Source: Undaria pinnatifida
Lineage: Eukaryota; Sar; Phaeophyceae; Laminariales; Alariaceae
Assembly (NCBI GenBank): GCA_012845835.1
Contig: JABAKD010000010.1
Coordinates: 2,351,501-2,415,500 of the forward strand
DNA: 64,000 nt
Direction: 5' to 3'
Of this stretch, positions 13,401-24,140 are shown in pieces (the stretch's first letter is position 1; every line of letters begins with the position of its first letter). Under the pieces are notes generated by a model. That model saw only the letters and a program-made list of their open reading frames with translations. It was not told the origin of the DNA and searched no databases. The translations under genes were made by a program, and so were the position numbers.

Positions 13401-14764
13401 GAGCACGTATTCACTCACATTGCCGGGGATGCACGTCAGCGTCGTGAACTCGTAGCCGGCTGCCACCGACTCTGTCTCCGTGAGCTCGTTCAGGAGGGAC
13501 GACTTCCCCACGCTAGGAAAGCCGATCATCGCCACACGCCCGTCTCCGCTCCTGGCTACGTCGAAACCCTTGAGGCATTTTCATGGTTTCGTACGACGTG
13601 AGCGATGCAGGGTCTGAATAAGCGTCTAACCGCAGGGGTGCGCTGCGAGCTTATAGTACGATATCATGCAAGCGCGATACGATGTCCGGCCGAAATTGAT
13701 CCTCGGTTCGGCAGGCGATCTTTGCATGGCACGCGGTAGACCTGTACCGGGGCAAGCTTTGAGGTGCAATACACTCGCACATGTGGCGAGAGATATCGAT
13801 TGGGGCATACTCTGCTGTAGCAGTTCTTCCCCTCACTAGCTTCGCTCCTCCTTTTGCCTTGCTGTTGATTGCGCAGCTCGCTGCACCTACCGACAACCTA
13901 CAGCATCTGCACAATCTCCGTAGGTACCGACGTATCGACACAAGAGAGTGAAAGGCGGATGTGACGAGACATATCGGCCGGGACATACTCTGCAGCAGCA
14001 GCTCTTCTCCTTACTAGCTTCGATCCTCCTTCTGCCTCGCTATTTGATTGCGCCGCTCGCTTTACCTACCGAAAACCTACACAATCCACACAATCCCCGT
14101 CGGCCACTCGTACGACAGAAGATACCGGCGTACTGATACAGGAGAGCGAAAATTGAAAATTCGAACTTCAATCAATTCGTCCGCGGCCTACCAGGTACCG
14201 CGTTTCCCGTAGAGCAAGCACCGGTTTGATCAAAAAAAAAAAAAGTGCGGAGCTTGAAGTGTGAATTTATCAGCGCCAATCCTTCCCTCCTTCGCAAGCT
14301 CTTCGCCAGCCAGGCCAGCAACGTACTGCAGTATAAACCGGTATAACGACTTCGACCCAACTCAACAGTGTCAACCTTCGGTGAACCGACTCGCGCACCA
14401 AAGCCACACGAAGTCAGACTCTACGGTCCACTCTGCCTTACGAAGTCAGACTCTACGGTCCACCCTGCCTTCTTCAAAAGCGGGAGCACTTGTCGCCCGA
14501 AAGCTCGCCGATCAAATATCTCAATCACTGATTCAATCACGCATCGGACACCAACCAAGCAGCCTACACCCGTCCCTGCCGTTACAGCAGTCGTGTTATA
14601 CGTCTTACCTGGCCACCGCCGCCTCCAGAAGATGGAGTGAGTAGCTCAGAGCGGAGCTTGGCAAGGCGAGCTTTGAGCATGCCCAGGTGGCCCTCGGTTG
14701 CCTTATTCCTCTGAGTCTTGTCCATCTCCTGCTCAATCTCCTTGATGCGCTCCAAGATGCCCAT
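7463..14764 (-). CDS. DRG2: Developmentally regulated GTP-binding protein 2 (DRG2), complete 10-exon gene
   Basis: Exons in coding order: 14764-14609, 13568-13419, 12627-12541, 11077-10929, 10617-10542, 10258-10155, 9746-9617, 9222-9052, 8536-8432 and 7549-7463 (TGA). All nine introns are GT-AG and every junction keeps frame, giving 404 residues. The start is the ATG that opens the family's typical N-terminus ([11 protein letters not shown]). GTPase boxes: G1 GFPSVGKS (68-75), switch YEFTTLT (91-97), G3 DLPG (114-117), G4 NKVD (250-253) and G5 near SVH (273-275). A TGS domain covers about 285-370 ([20 protein letters not shown]). The last exon encodes a basic tail ending KKKPLKT, as in plant-type DRGs and unlike the shorter human protein. 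DRG2 proteins are conserved Obg-superfamily cytosolic GTPases that bind a DFRP2/RWDD1-type partner and are linked to translation; that role comes from the family. Introns run from about 0.3 to 1.5 kb. Confidence 0.96.
7924..7938. repeat. Short interstitial telomere-type repeat
   Basis: ACCCTAACCCTAACCC appears in the last intron of DRG2. This is the complement of TTAGGG, the telomere repeat of many stramenopiles. With only about 2.5 units it may be chance or a repair scar. Confidence 0.5.
13787..14160. repeat. Two-unit tandem duplication in DRG2 intron 1, period about 175 bp
   Basis: Unit 1 starts near 13787 (CGAGAGATATCGATTGGGGC) and unit 2 near 13962 (CGAGACATATCGGCCGGGAC). Both continue with matching blocks such as ACTAGCTTCG, CTCCTTxTGCC, TTGATTGCGC and CTACCGA. 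Divergence is moderate, so the duplication is not recent. Confidence 0.8.
14409..14471. repeat. Two-unit 32-bp tandem repeat
   Basis: CGAAGTCAGACTCTACGGTC occurs at 14409 and at 14441, followed in both by CAC(T/C)CTGCCTT. It lies within intron 1 of DRG2. Confidence 0.85.
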
Positions 14765-14963
14765 TTTCCCTGGAGTTGGCTAGCTTTCGCCGTCTGCTTG
14801 AGTTCTGCCACTTGCCCCTCGCCGGCCAGACACCAGCCCGTCTATTGTGTTGCGACCCCTCCCCTTGCGGGCACGAGCAAAGTATGATACCGTGGACGTA
14901 AACAATTTTCAACTTTTTCCCTGTTCCTAGAGGCACCTTTCTCGCTGTGCTCTGTATCACTAG

Positions 14964-16326
14964 GTGGCCGAAAGCGCGGAGCAGCTTAGCTACCAGATGG
15001 TTCAACGGCTTGGGCAAGACTGTCTGTCCTCCGGGGCTAGCTGCCAAGAGCTGTGGCACAGCACACAGCTGGCAGGCCCGACCCAGGAAGACATTGTCGG
15101 GCAAGAATCCTCCCTATCTCAAAACGCCTTCTGGCTCCCTACGAAAACATATTTCCCGAATGAACCCAAGGCCGTGTAGACCGCAGGGCACTTGCATTGA
15201 TGGGAAAGGACTGCGCTGTACCCTACCTGCAGCTGGCAAATTGAGCGAGGAGCGGGCGCCGGATTTGAGGGGTTTTTTTAGCTGCGATTGACAGGTAAGC
15301 GGGTGCGACGTAGCCATGCGTTCAGCCCAGCAAGCCCGCAACCCCTCAGATAGCGCGGGATCACAACTGTTGGGGCGTGGATACTCCACTTTCTGTAAAG
15401 TACCGACCGGTTTGGTTTGAAATTTCGCGAGGACGTATCTCCTGTCTGCGCCGAGACGCCTCGACCGTGGGCGTGGCTCCTCCTCCACCTTGATGAAGCA
15501 ACACGGAAGGTGCTTAGGGAGCTGCTGCAGCAGCAGTTGCAGTCTGCCAGCTGATCGAAGTCATGGTCGTCTCCCTAGAAAGCGGGTATGATGCCCCCCT
15601 CCCTCTGCCTGGTTTTCATCATTCATACGAGTACAGGTAAAGGGCCCAAAGCCGCACCCCTTCCCAGAAACCGTGCTTGAGTGCGTGGGTGGGCATTGTC
15701 CAATGGCAAGTACCAAGCAAGGCTCTTCTCGCCTCTCCTCCTATTCTCCCTCTTCTCCGGGGGCAGCAATCCCGGACAATTTTCAGCGCCGCGGGTCGGT
15801 TGCATACCGCGGTACGCGCATCAGTCGACGGCAGTAACAGTCCGCTACTGGTATCACATACCCTGGTAATTATCATGCCTTACCTCGTACCTGGTACTCT
15901 TTAGTGTGCTCACGGTACTCCGTTGCAGTACGTACTGCTGTAGTACTGATGTATACGCCGACTGATGCTGGTTGGTGTTGCTGTGTTGCTGTTCTCGCAT
16001 GGTGTGATACAACGAGTCAGTTGAACGTCAGGAAGCAACCATACCTGTAGCAATGACGACATGCATGGTGAAATGATGACGATGTTTAACCTGGTTGAAG
16101 AACTTGAAAATATTTTGAAAGAAATGGAAGACGCAAGGAAGGCGATTACGGCATACCAGGTACCAGGTATTATACGCACGCCAGCCTGCGACCGGAGGCC
16201 TCCCAGGCCGCTGGCGAAGCCCCTTGTATGGCTGATGATTTCGGTCTGCCGTGTGCCGTGCCAAAGATGCCAAGCTGCACGGATGGAGATGCCGACCGCA
16301 TCATTTTCGGCGCCCTACAGCAGTAG
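14964..16326 (+). CDS. Possible small coiled-coil gene, exons only partly resolved
   Basis: Three stretches have protein-like composition on the plus strand. 14964 onward follows a CTAG acceptor and reads VAESAEQLSYQMVQRLGQDC, then continues to a stop at 15179. 16051-16159 lies between a TGTAG acceptor and a GTACCA donor and encodes a strongly amphipathic helix (MFNLVEELENILKEMEDARK). 16267-16326 reads DADRIIFGALQQ and a stop, in phase with the preceding exon. The gene would be divergent from DRG2 across about 200 bp. The join between the first and second stretches is not resolved and no ATG exon was identified. A small regulatory or complex subunit is possible, but no family is recognised. 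Confidence 0.3.
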
Positions 16327-16907
16327 TAGATATGTACACCGCGCCTATCAAATCTTGCACAGGCCCCTCACTTCCAAACTCGTAACCGGTTCCCTTCTCG
16401 AGCACTGATGAAATTGCCGGTATGCACTGGTAGTACATGGGAGATGACCCCACCGCCCCGTCCTGCAGGTAATGTATGGTATGATGATATGATGGGACTC
16501 GTGATGAACGTTTTTTCACCGGAAATGTTATCTCCATTCGCCCCCCCCCTTTTTTTTCAACCATCGCCAGGAGCTTGCCGGAGCTTGCCCCCGCACAGCC
16601 GCCCAAGCCGTGCTCACAGCAGTCAACGATAGAGTGGTTTCTATGCTCGTCTCCTCTCGGACGAACCCGAAAATAGGTTAATTTCTCTGCTTTGGCCGCT
16701 ACGTACTGCTGAGCACTGAGCGAAACAAGCGAGCAATTCTCCTTGAAATACACCGCACCACAACCCAGCCTTCCGCCTCTGCTGTAGATGAACACCTGCA
16801 TTTGTAACATTTGCGTCGCAATCTCCAGGGTGGAGATTTTTACACGCGGCGATCGTTGAGAGGCGGGAGAGAGCAGACAAAAGCTCGGCCGGAAGCGCTC
16901 GAACGAC

Positions 16908-18308
16908 ATGGCGTCGCGGAGGATAGACGTGCACCGTGCCGTGGAGCGGGGCGACTTGGCCGTTCTGACGCGCTACTTGGAGGCCGGCGGAGACGTCGAA
17001 AAGAAAGACACGGAGTACGGCGCTGCGCCCGTCCACTGGGCTAGCCTGGTGAGCTTAGTGATATTACACAACACGAAGATGGCAGCAGGCATTGCGTTTG
17101 GACCTACTTACCAAAGTAGTGTTTTACTGCTGTAGGAATCGCCTGCATGTGGGTAGACTCGAAGGGTAAGCGTTCCATTGATTCACAGAGCTTGAGCGGA
17201 ACGCCTTTTTCGTGGAGGTCGGTCGTAGCTCCGTCTTTTTGACCTCTCCGGTGGCCGATTCCTTCCGAATGAAGAGGATGACGTGCACATGAAGAATAAA
17301 TTCCTGTACAGCATGCCGTGGCGTCGCGTACCGTGGCGTCGCGTACCGTGGCGTCGCGTACCGTGGCGTGCGATAGGGGCAGGCAGGCGGGCGTACGGGC
17401 GTGCATCCGTTGGCGCAAGGCGTGCTGATGCTTGAGTCCTTTGCATTGGTGCTCCCGCCCTGAGCTGGTTGTGCGGTGCGCTTCGCCGGGTGGCGGACGT
17501 TTGAATGGTGCCCCCCCCCCGCTTTCCACCTGCCTCGCCTGGGAGCTATCGCGCCTTCTCCCACTGAGTGATAAAAATCCACGACTCGGTAGCCGACAAA
17601 AGGAATGACCCCCCCCCTCCCCCCCCTCCACCGTTTTTTTTTTTTTTCGGCGGTCCCGATGAGGGTTTTCGAGTTAGATAATTTTATGCGGGGTGGAAAA
17701 CCCTAACTGCGCACAAAGGGAATTATCGCATCACGTAGTGTGAATATGAATATGGTAAGGCACCCACGAGACAGTTACATAGTAATACCCATTGCTGTCT
17801 CTGGAGTGGCCACACCAGAAAACAAAGTAACTCATTGGCGCTGTCATCCATAAGCAAGAAAGTAGGCACAAGATGCCGAAATCCGTCTTGCGACCGGTTC
17901 TTGGAAGGATGCAGTTCCCCTTCATGCGACTCGGCGAACACCTCACGGCGCTTCGCGCTTGGTGCAAGCAATGTCTGCCTAGTTGGTGAAAACCCGACGT
18001 GCTCTGTCCCGGCGTAGTAGGGATGCGAGGGTCTATGGTCATACGACTATGGCCATGCACAAACTGAGTACACCCCCCCCATCCATGCCTCCGCCCTTGT
18101 GCTTGCGCTACCTTTACAGCGCGGGAAGCTCGACGCCCTCTCCCTTCTCCTTGAGCACGGCGCCGGCTTGGAATCGCGCACTGGTACCGATGGCACGCCG
18201 CTGGTGTGGGGTTGTATGGGGGGCGACGCGAAGGTAGTGTTGTATCTTTTGGAGAAAGGGGCCGACATCAATGCGGTCACCAAGGTGAGGCAGACTTCGC
18301 CCCCCTCG

Positions 18309-18387
<79 letters not shown>

Positions 18388-21300
18388 GGCTGTGTTTGGC
18401 GTCACTGTTGTTGTTGGCGTCGCTGTTGTTATCGTCGCTGATCCTGTTGCTGTGGTGGTTTGCTCTTTTATATATATATTTCAAAAATCGACGTAGGATT
18501 CAGAGACGGCCAACCCGACGCGCATTCCTTTTCCCTGTCGTTCTGTTTTGTTTCCTACCATAGAACGGCGGTAGTGAGCAAAGAGGGGACGCGCTCGTAT
18601 TTGAATCAGTTTTCAGGGTCCTTCAGGGTTCCACCGACGCACATTGCGGTTGTCACCGCCGAACGCGGCGACGGACTTCTTTCACAACGGTCAGTTACAG
18701 CGTATGCTTTGCGACGCTCCTTTTGTTTTCCACCAGGGCAAGGGTACAGCCTTGCACCACGCGACGAACTCAGGTCACCCGGAAGTCGTGGCCATCCTGC
18801 TGGAGAATGGCGCCGACCCGAACGCGCAGGACAACCGAGGCGAGCGGCCAGGCGACAAGTTTGACCCCGAGGTAAGGCAAGGGGCCTTTTCGTTACGTAC
18901 TTTTCGTTTTCTTTTGTTTCGGTTTTGTTACGTTACGGTGCGTTACGCTTCGCTTCGCTTCGTTTCGTTTCGTTTCGAGTCGTTTCGTTTCGTGATGTTT
19001 CGAATCGGTTCGTTTCGTGCCGTTTGGGAGGTGTGTACGAGTTTCGTTCACCGCAAATCGTGCAGTGCGTTTGTCAATACGTTTGATTCCTTGCGGGATT
19101 AGGTTGATTGCGCTTCACAGAATGCGAGAAGGTACGAGTAGCAGCGCTGTCTAGCCGGTTGGCAGCGGCACTTCGAAGATCCCAGCTTCCGAGACCTATC
19201 CCCCCCCCCCCCCCCTTGCCACCACACCCCCTTGTCGGTGCGCCAGAGTGCTCGCGCTCGTTCCGCGTTGATTGAAGCACGGCAACGAAATGAAACGGCC
19301 CGTCTCTGCTCCTCCACGCGACAGGTTTCGGACCCTGTCCGGCGAGCGATCACGAAAGCCCTGGCGAAGGTGAAGGGGGAAGGGTCAGCGACGATGAGAT
19401 CGGCTAGGTCGAAAAGCGGGGACAAGAGCCGGGTCGGCGGCGCCTCCGTCGCACGTATGTCTCGGAGCAGCGACGACATCGGCAACAGCAGCAGCAACGC
19501 CAACGATAACGGCGGCGGCAGCGGCAAAGACAATCGTAGCAATGGCAGCGATCACGAACGGGGAAACGGTAACAGAGCTAACAGTAGTAGTGGCCAGACC
19601 GGCTGGGAGCAAGTGAAACCGGCGCGTTCGGACCCCTCCGTGAGTTCTCCCGCACTCGCAAGTCTCTCCTACGGCTCCTTGTTCTCGCAATCGGGCACGC
19701 AGAGCGAAGAAGACTTATTGTCGGCGGCGGAGGCGTCGATCGCGGCCGCGGCGTGGACTCCGACTGCCACAGCCAGTAAATCGAGATTGACGGGCTACAG
19801 CGGGTCCTCCTCTCGAAACGGCTCCGACCGTAAAAGGAACGGAAACGTTGCCGATCGCGAAACGGCCAGTTCGGCCGCGGCGCAATCGAACGGCGCCAGC
19901 GTCACCCCCACTGCTGCTGCTGCTGCCACAACTGCTCCCGACCCCCCCCGATCCTCCCGGGGCGCCCGGACTGGTCATGCGGGGGGCGCCGGCTGTCGCG
20001 CACCTGAGCGCACGCGGGCCTCCGAAGGTGCCGCTACCGTAGCGTCGCTGCAGCGCAAGCTTTTGTCTTCATCAGCCCCGGCGACGGACCCAGAGCTTGA
20101 CGACCTGCGGAGGCAGATCAAGGACCTTGCGCTAACTATAGCGGTGGCGGAGAAGAAGGACATCGAGGGGAGATTGGCGTTGCGGCAAGCGCTAGCAGAA
20201 TCGGAGAAGCGCGCTGAAAGCGTCGGGGCGGCGGCGCAAGCTAGGTCGAAGAAGTTGGATGTTCTTGTTCAGGTGCGTTGTCTGGGGGGACTTTGTTGGC
20301 GTTGGTGTTGGTGTTGGTGTTGTTGTTGGTGTCGGTGTTGGTGTTGCTGGTAGCGTTGATGTTCACGTTGGGGATGGTGTTAAGTGTTGGTGTGGGTGTT
20401 GCTGTTGGGTGTGGTTGGTATCGGTGTCGGTGTTGCTGTTGTTGTTGATGGTGGTTGTTGGTGGTGTTGTTTTTGTTTAGGGCGGTGGCGAGCAAAGTGC
20501 GACCCTCGCTCTCGCAGGGCGAATTGCAGTTATGGTGTGTTGGTGGTTGTCATCGTGATTTGGGATGTTTCCGTGGACTGCTTCAGCTGCCTCTGCTGCT
20601 GCTCCTGCCCGATCGGCGATGAGCAAGTCCCGGTCGAACGCCGTTCGAAATCGCGTGGAGGTTTTGAAGCAGCGATTCCTTTAGCCGGGGTTTTAGCTAG
20701 TTCGCTGCCTGCGTTTCTCAGGAGGTGATAGGACAGGTTTGTCAGCCGTGCAAGTCATGTGCTAGGGCGTGGTAGGTCCAGCACCGTGTTTGGATTTACT
20801 GCGTTGCCCACGATAACATTTCCAGCTTCTGCTCGACGCCACCACTGATGTTGTTCGCCGTGTGCATGTACCGTAGGCACTAGAGCGACGCTTGCGCGAA
20901 AGAGACGACCAAGTTAAATCCCTCAAGGCGAAGGTGGAAGACCGAGATGCACGTCTACGACAAGTGGAGCAAGAGGTGCGCGCCGCTTAGCGGCTCTGTC
21001 ATCTTGGTGGCGGCAACGGCGTCACCCTTTAGCAGTCAATTCGTGGCAGCAGGGCGGGCAGCGTGTGCTCCGACCGTATACCGGTGCTGCGGTAGACCGG
21101 GCGACCCTCGCGCACACGACGCACGCGTGCCATCACGCCAATCCTACACCCCCCCCCGGCGACACAGCCAAGGCAGTACCGGGCCGAAGCCGTCGTTGCG
21201 CTTGCACCCCTCTTCCGCAGCCGCCGCCGCTGCCGCTGCGTAGCCTTCCAACCGACGGTCCCTATTACTCACTCTACACCCGGGTCCTATTTCTTCCCTT

Positions 21301-21820
21301 GCAGGTTACATCGCTGAGAGCTCAAGTAGAAGGGCTCGGCCATGACGCGGTCGTGGCCACCCCGAGCAAGCGAATCGATGCTTCTCCCGCGGATTTCTCG
21401 ACTCCCTCCCCGCCCCCGGCGACTGAAGGGGGCGAGTCCAAAAGCTACACCCGCACCCAGTCTTCCCCTGCTCTCTCCCCTAGAGTCAGTGCTAGCCTTC
21501 GCCAATTAGCATCGGCGGTGGACGCGGGTGAGGAGGGGGCAAGAGGATTAGGCGGGATCGGCGGAAGTATCGAGGATTCCCCGAGCTTGACTAGGAGGAG
21601 TACCGTCGGGCCGGGCACGAACAATGCTGGCGGGATTTTTACCTCCCCGGCAGGCGTCGCCGGAACGGGTACAGGGAATCACAAGGCGGGAGTTCTAGGG
21701 TGGTGGAAGCGTAATGACGGGCGGGAAGATGGTCAGGTCGCCAACAAAGAGAAGCCTCGGCCGATCACTGAGGACCAGGAACGCCTTGGCAATCTGTACT
21801 CGATGATTGCCAGGAGGTAA
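16908..21820 (+). CDS. Ankyrin-repeat and coiled-coil protein (6 exons, 667 aa)
   Basis: Exons: 16908-17048, 18120-18284, 18737-18871, 19325-20272, 20877-20975 and 21305-21820 (TAA). All introns are GT-AG in phase 0. The first ATG follows an in-frame upstream gap and begins MASRRIDVHRAVERGDLAVL, a natural ankyrin start. Four ankyrin repeats fill residues 1-140; cores include APVHWASL, TPLVWGCMGGD and TALHHATNSGHPEVVAILLE. Residues about 165-370 are Ser/Asn/Gly/Ala-rich and probably disordered. Charged heptad-like sequence from about 380 to 510 (ELDDLRRQIKDLAL, ALERRLRERDDQVKSLKAKV) predicts a coiled coil. The C-terminal 150 residues are Pro/Ser/Gly-rich and end NLYSMIARR. Ankyrin repeats bind proteins and coiled coils oligomerise, so a scaffold role is likely, but the partner is unknown. 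No enzyme domain is visible. Confidence 0.9.
17316..17371. repeat. 15-bp minisatellite, 3.7 units, in ankyrin gene intron 1
   Basis: CCGTGGCGTCGCGTA is repeated at 17316, 17331 and 17346, with a partial unit at 17361. The units are identical, so the array is young. Confidence 0.9.
18307..18387. repeat. (GTT/GGT)n microsatellite in ankyrin gene intron 2
   Basis: About 80 bp of GTT units with an internal GGT block. It starts about 20 bp after the exon 2 donor, so intron 2 length probably varies between strains. Confidence 0.95.
20290..20475. repeat. Degenerate GTTGGT-type repeat in ankyrin gene intron 4
   Basis: A G/T-rich strand bias of about 185 bp built from GTTGGT, GTTGTT and GGTGTT words. 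It starts about 20 bp after the exon 4 donor, as the (GTT)n array does in intron 2. Confidence 0.8.
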
Positions 21821-22053
21821 CGTGTACAATGGGTCTGGCCTATAGAGCCCCTGCGCCTCCCCCCCCCACGCCCACTCCTGATGAGCGGCTGGGAGCTGGA
21901 GACTGTTTAATAAACTAATTTACTATCTACTCGGCTTTAGATGCGGGTTGTTTTCAGGTGTCGATGGCAGGGGAGGGGGGGAGGGCAGAATGTACGGAGA
22001 GAGGAAGGAAATAGAAGAGGGCGGCTATACCTTAAAACGGCGAAAGCGCCGCC

Positions 22054-22252
22054 GGAAAGTTTGGGACTAAGCGTGCAACAGGGTCGCTTAGCCTCCTCCG
22101 ATCTCTTTTCACGGGTGAGCAAGCACGAAGGCGATCAGTGCTTCCGAATCAGCGCCAACGGAAAGTTTGGGACTAAGCATGCAACAGGGTCGCTTAGCCT
22201 CCTTCGATCTCTCATCGCGGGTTAGCGAGCACGACGGCGATCAGTGCTTCCG
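22054..22252. repeat. Two-unit tandem duplication, period 106 bp
   Basis: GGAAAGTTTGGGACTAAGC starts at 22054 and 22160. Both are followed by TGCAACAGGGTCGCTTAGCC and later GGCGATCAGTGCTTCCGAAT. Identity is about 90 percent by eye. Confidence 0.9.
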
Positions 22253-23831
22253 AATAGTTTCTGCGAAGGCGAATCCAACGTGCTTGGCCAATCAGCACAG
22301 CTGTGGAATGTGTGCCCTTCTCGACTGTCGCTGGTGCTTTGTGTCCACTTCCGTTTCGGCCCCGAGAGCTGAAGCAAGGAACGCTCACGCCGTATAGACG
22401 ATGGCTTTCACTCGGGGATTTGGGAGTGTAGGCAGCGGTGGGAGTGGTACTGCTGTTGTCGGGGTTTGGACCTTGTTTTGGTTTTGGTTGTGGTCGACAA
22501 GAGTGTTGGTATTTCGTGTCGGGACAGTGCTGTTGCGGTTAGTGTTTATTGTGTTGATTCGTGTTCCTCTGCGGACGATGTGCTTGTAGGGCACAGAAGC
22601 CCTTCAGCCGCTGTAGACGGCTGGCTGCTTTTCCCCTGTGCCAAGTGCGTGTAGGCCGGGGTTACGGTACCACCCACCAGGTATCGTTCGCAGCGGAAGC
22701 TTACCCCCCCCCCCTCCCTGTGTTACTAATAGCAAGCGGCACGCTTTTTCCCCAATAAAAACCTCGGGGCAGGACGCGATGTACCCGCGCACCGCCCTTG
22801 CGCGCTATTTGGTGGAACCCGTCGCTAGACCATGTCAAGACGAAAGACGAGCTACTGTATGATATGTGTATCGTAGCTTTCCGCGTGAATTGGGGTATGC
22901 GTGGAGATCGTGGGTTACAGCGCTGTGGAGACGTAGATGTTATGCGCTTGGTTACCAATCGCCTTCAGACCCTCCTCCCATCTTCTCGATTTACCTCGCC
23001 GTCGGCAGCCTCGTAGGGCTCGGACCAGTCAATCTTCCGGTAACACTCCCATTTCATTCACTTCTTGTTGCGTGGTTGCTGTGGTCACCGTTGGTGGAGC
23101 CGGAGCGTAGACTTGTTGTAGGTTATGTTGTTGTGGAGGCGGGCGGAGGGAGGGGGGGCGGGGGGGGGGCGTACTCATTTGTTGCTTGCCTTCCTTTGTC
23201 ATTTGACCGTTGACAACGCATCCGTTTCGAGGCGGAAGTATTTATATAGTATGAGTAATCGGTGTCGAAGTATGCGGATATCATGCAAGCTTAAGCTTTT
23301 GGCGGTGACGGTAGAGGTAGAGGTCGCTACGCTGGGCGATAATCGGATTTTGTAATGAGTTTGTCAAATATCGGGAACGGTTTTACGTAGAACGTGTATG
23401 TCTCTAGGATTTCATAGTCTGTGACCGCAGATCTTGTATGTCTCTAGGATGAATACCCGGTGCGGACACTGCTGGCTGTGCTCAGTGTCGCTGGTTCTGG
23501 TAAAAAAAAACGGTTTAATACGAAGGTAATACCCACACACTACTGTTGGATACTTGCCAAGTGGGATTTTGAGAACGGATGGGCGTGTACGTAACGTATC
23601 ATTTGTTTTATTTACCCCCCCCCCATGCACACACTCCAATGTTTACTACTTTTTAGTTCCTCGTTGGCACGGGAATTTCATAATTTACCAGGTATTTTGG
23701 TACCACACCACGGCTTTTTAATGGAAACGAATGTCTTGCGTCAGATTGCTCATCGGCGTGAAAGCACCGGCAGCCGGGTTTCCGCCAACGATCCTTTTTA
23801 TAAGGGGTCTTGTTCGGAGCGTTAGAATCTC

Positions 23832-24140
23832 TTTTGGCCTTCATATACTAGTTTTTGTGCGGAGGGCGGTCAGTTGAGCGGTCACACCGCGGTCTCCTAG
23901 CGTATTTGCCGGCAAGGCGGTCTTTGTTGGCGCATCGATACCTCTTTTGGCTTTAATATACTAACTTTAGTGCGAGTGGCGGTCAGTTGAGCCGTCACCG
24001 CCGTCTCTTGACTTATTTGCCGACAAGGCGGTCTTTTTTGGGCGCGTCAAGGCCAACTCTGGGGCTTAGTATGCTGGTTTTAGTGTATGGTGCGATCAGT
24101 CAACGGGTCAAAACCGCGGTCTCCTGGTTGCCACCTATGA
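23832..24140. repeat. Three-unit tandem repeat, period about 113 bp
   Basis: Each unit has (C/T)TTTTGGC(C/T)TT-like sequence, then AxTATACTAxxTTTxGTG, then GGCGGTCAGTTGAGC, CCGCGGTCTC and GGCAAGGCGGTCTTT. Units begin near 23832, 23946 and 24058, the third being more diverged. A related single fragment lies at 47665-47730. Confidence 0.8.

Noticed and set aside
18099-18563. Poly-Leu/Val membrane protein from the GTT tract
   Set aside because: The hydrophobic run is translation of the intronic (GTT)n microsatellite beyond the exon 2 donor.
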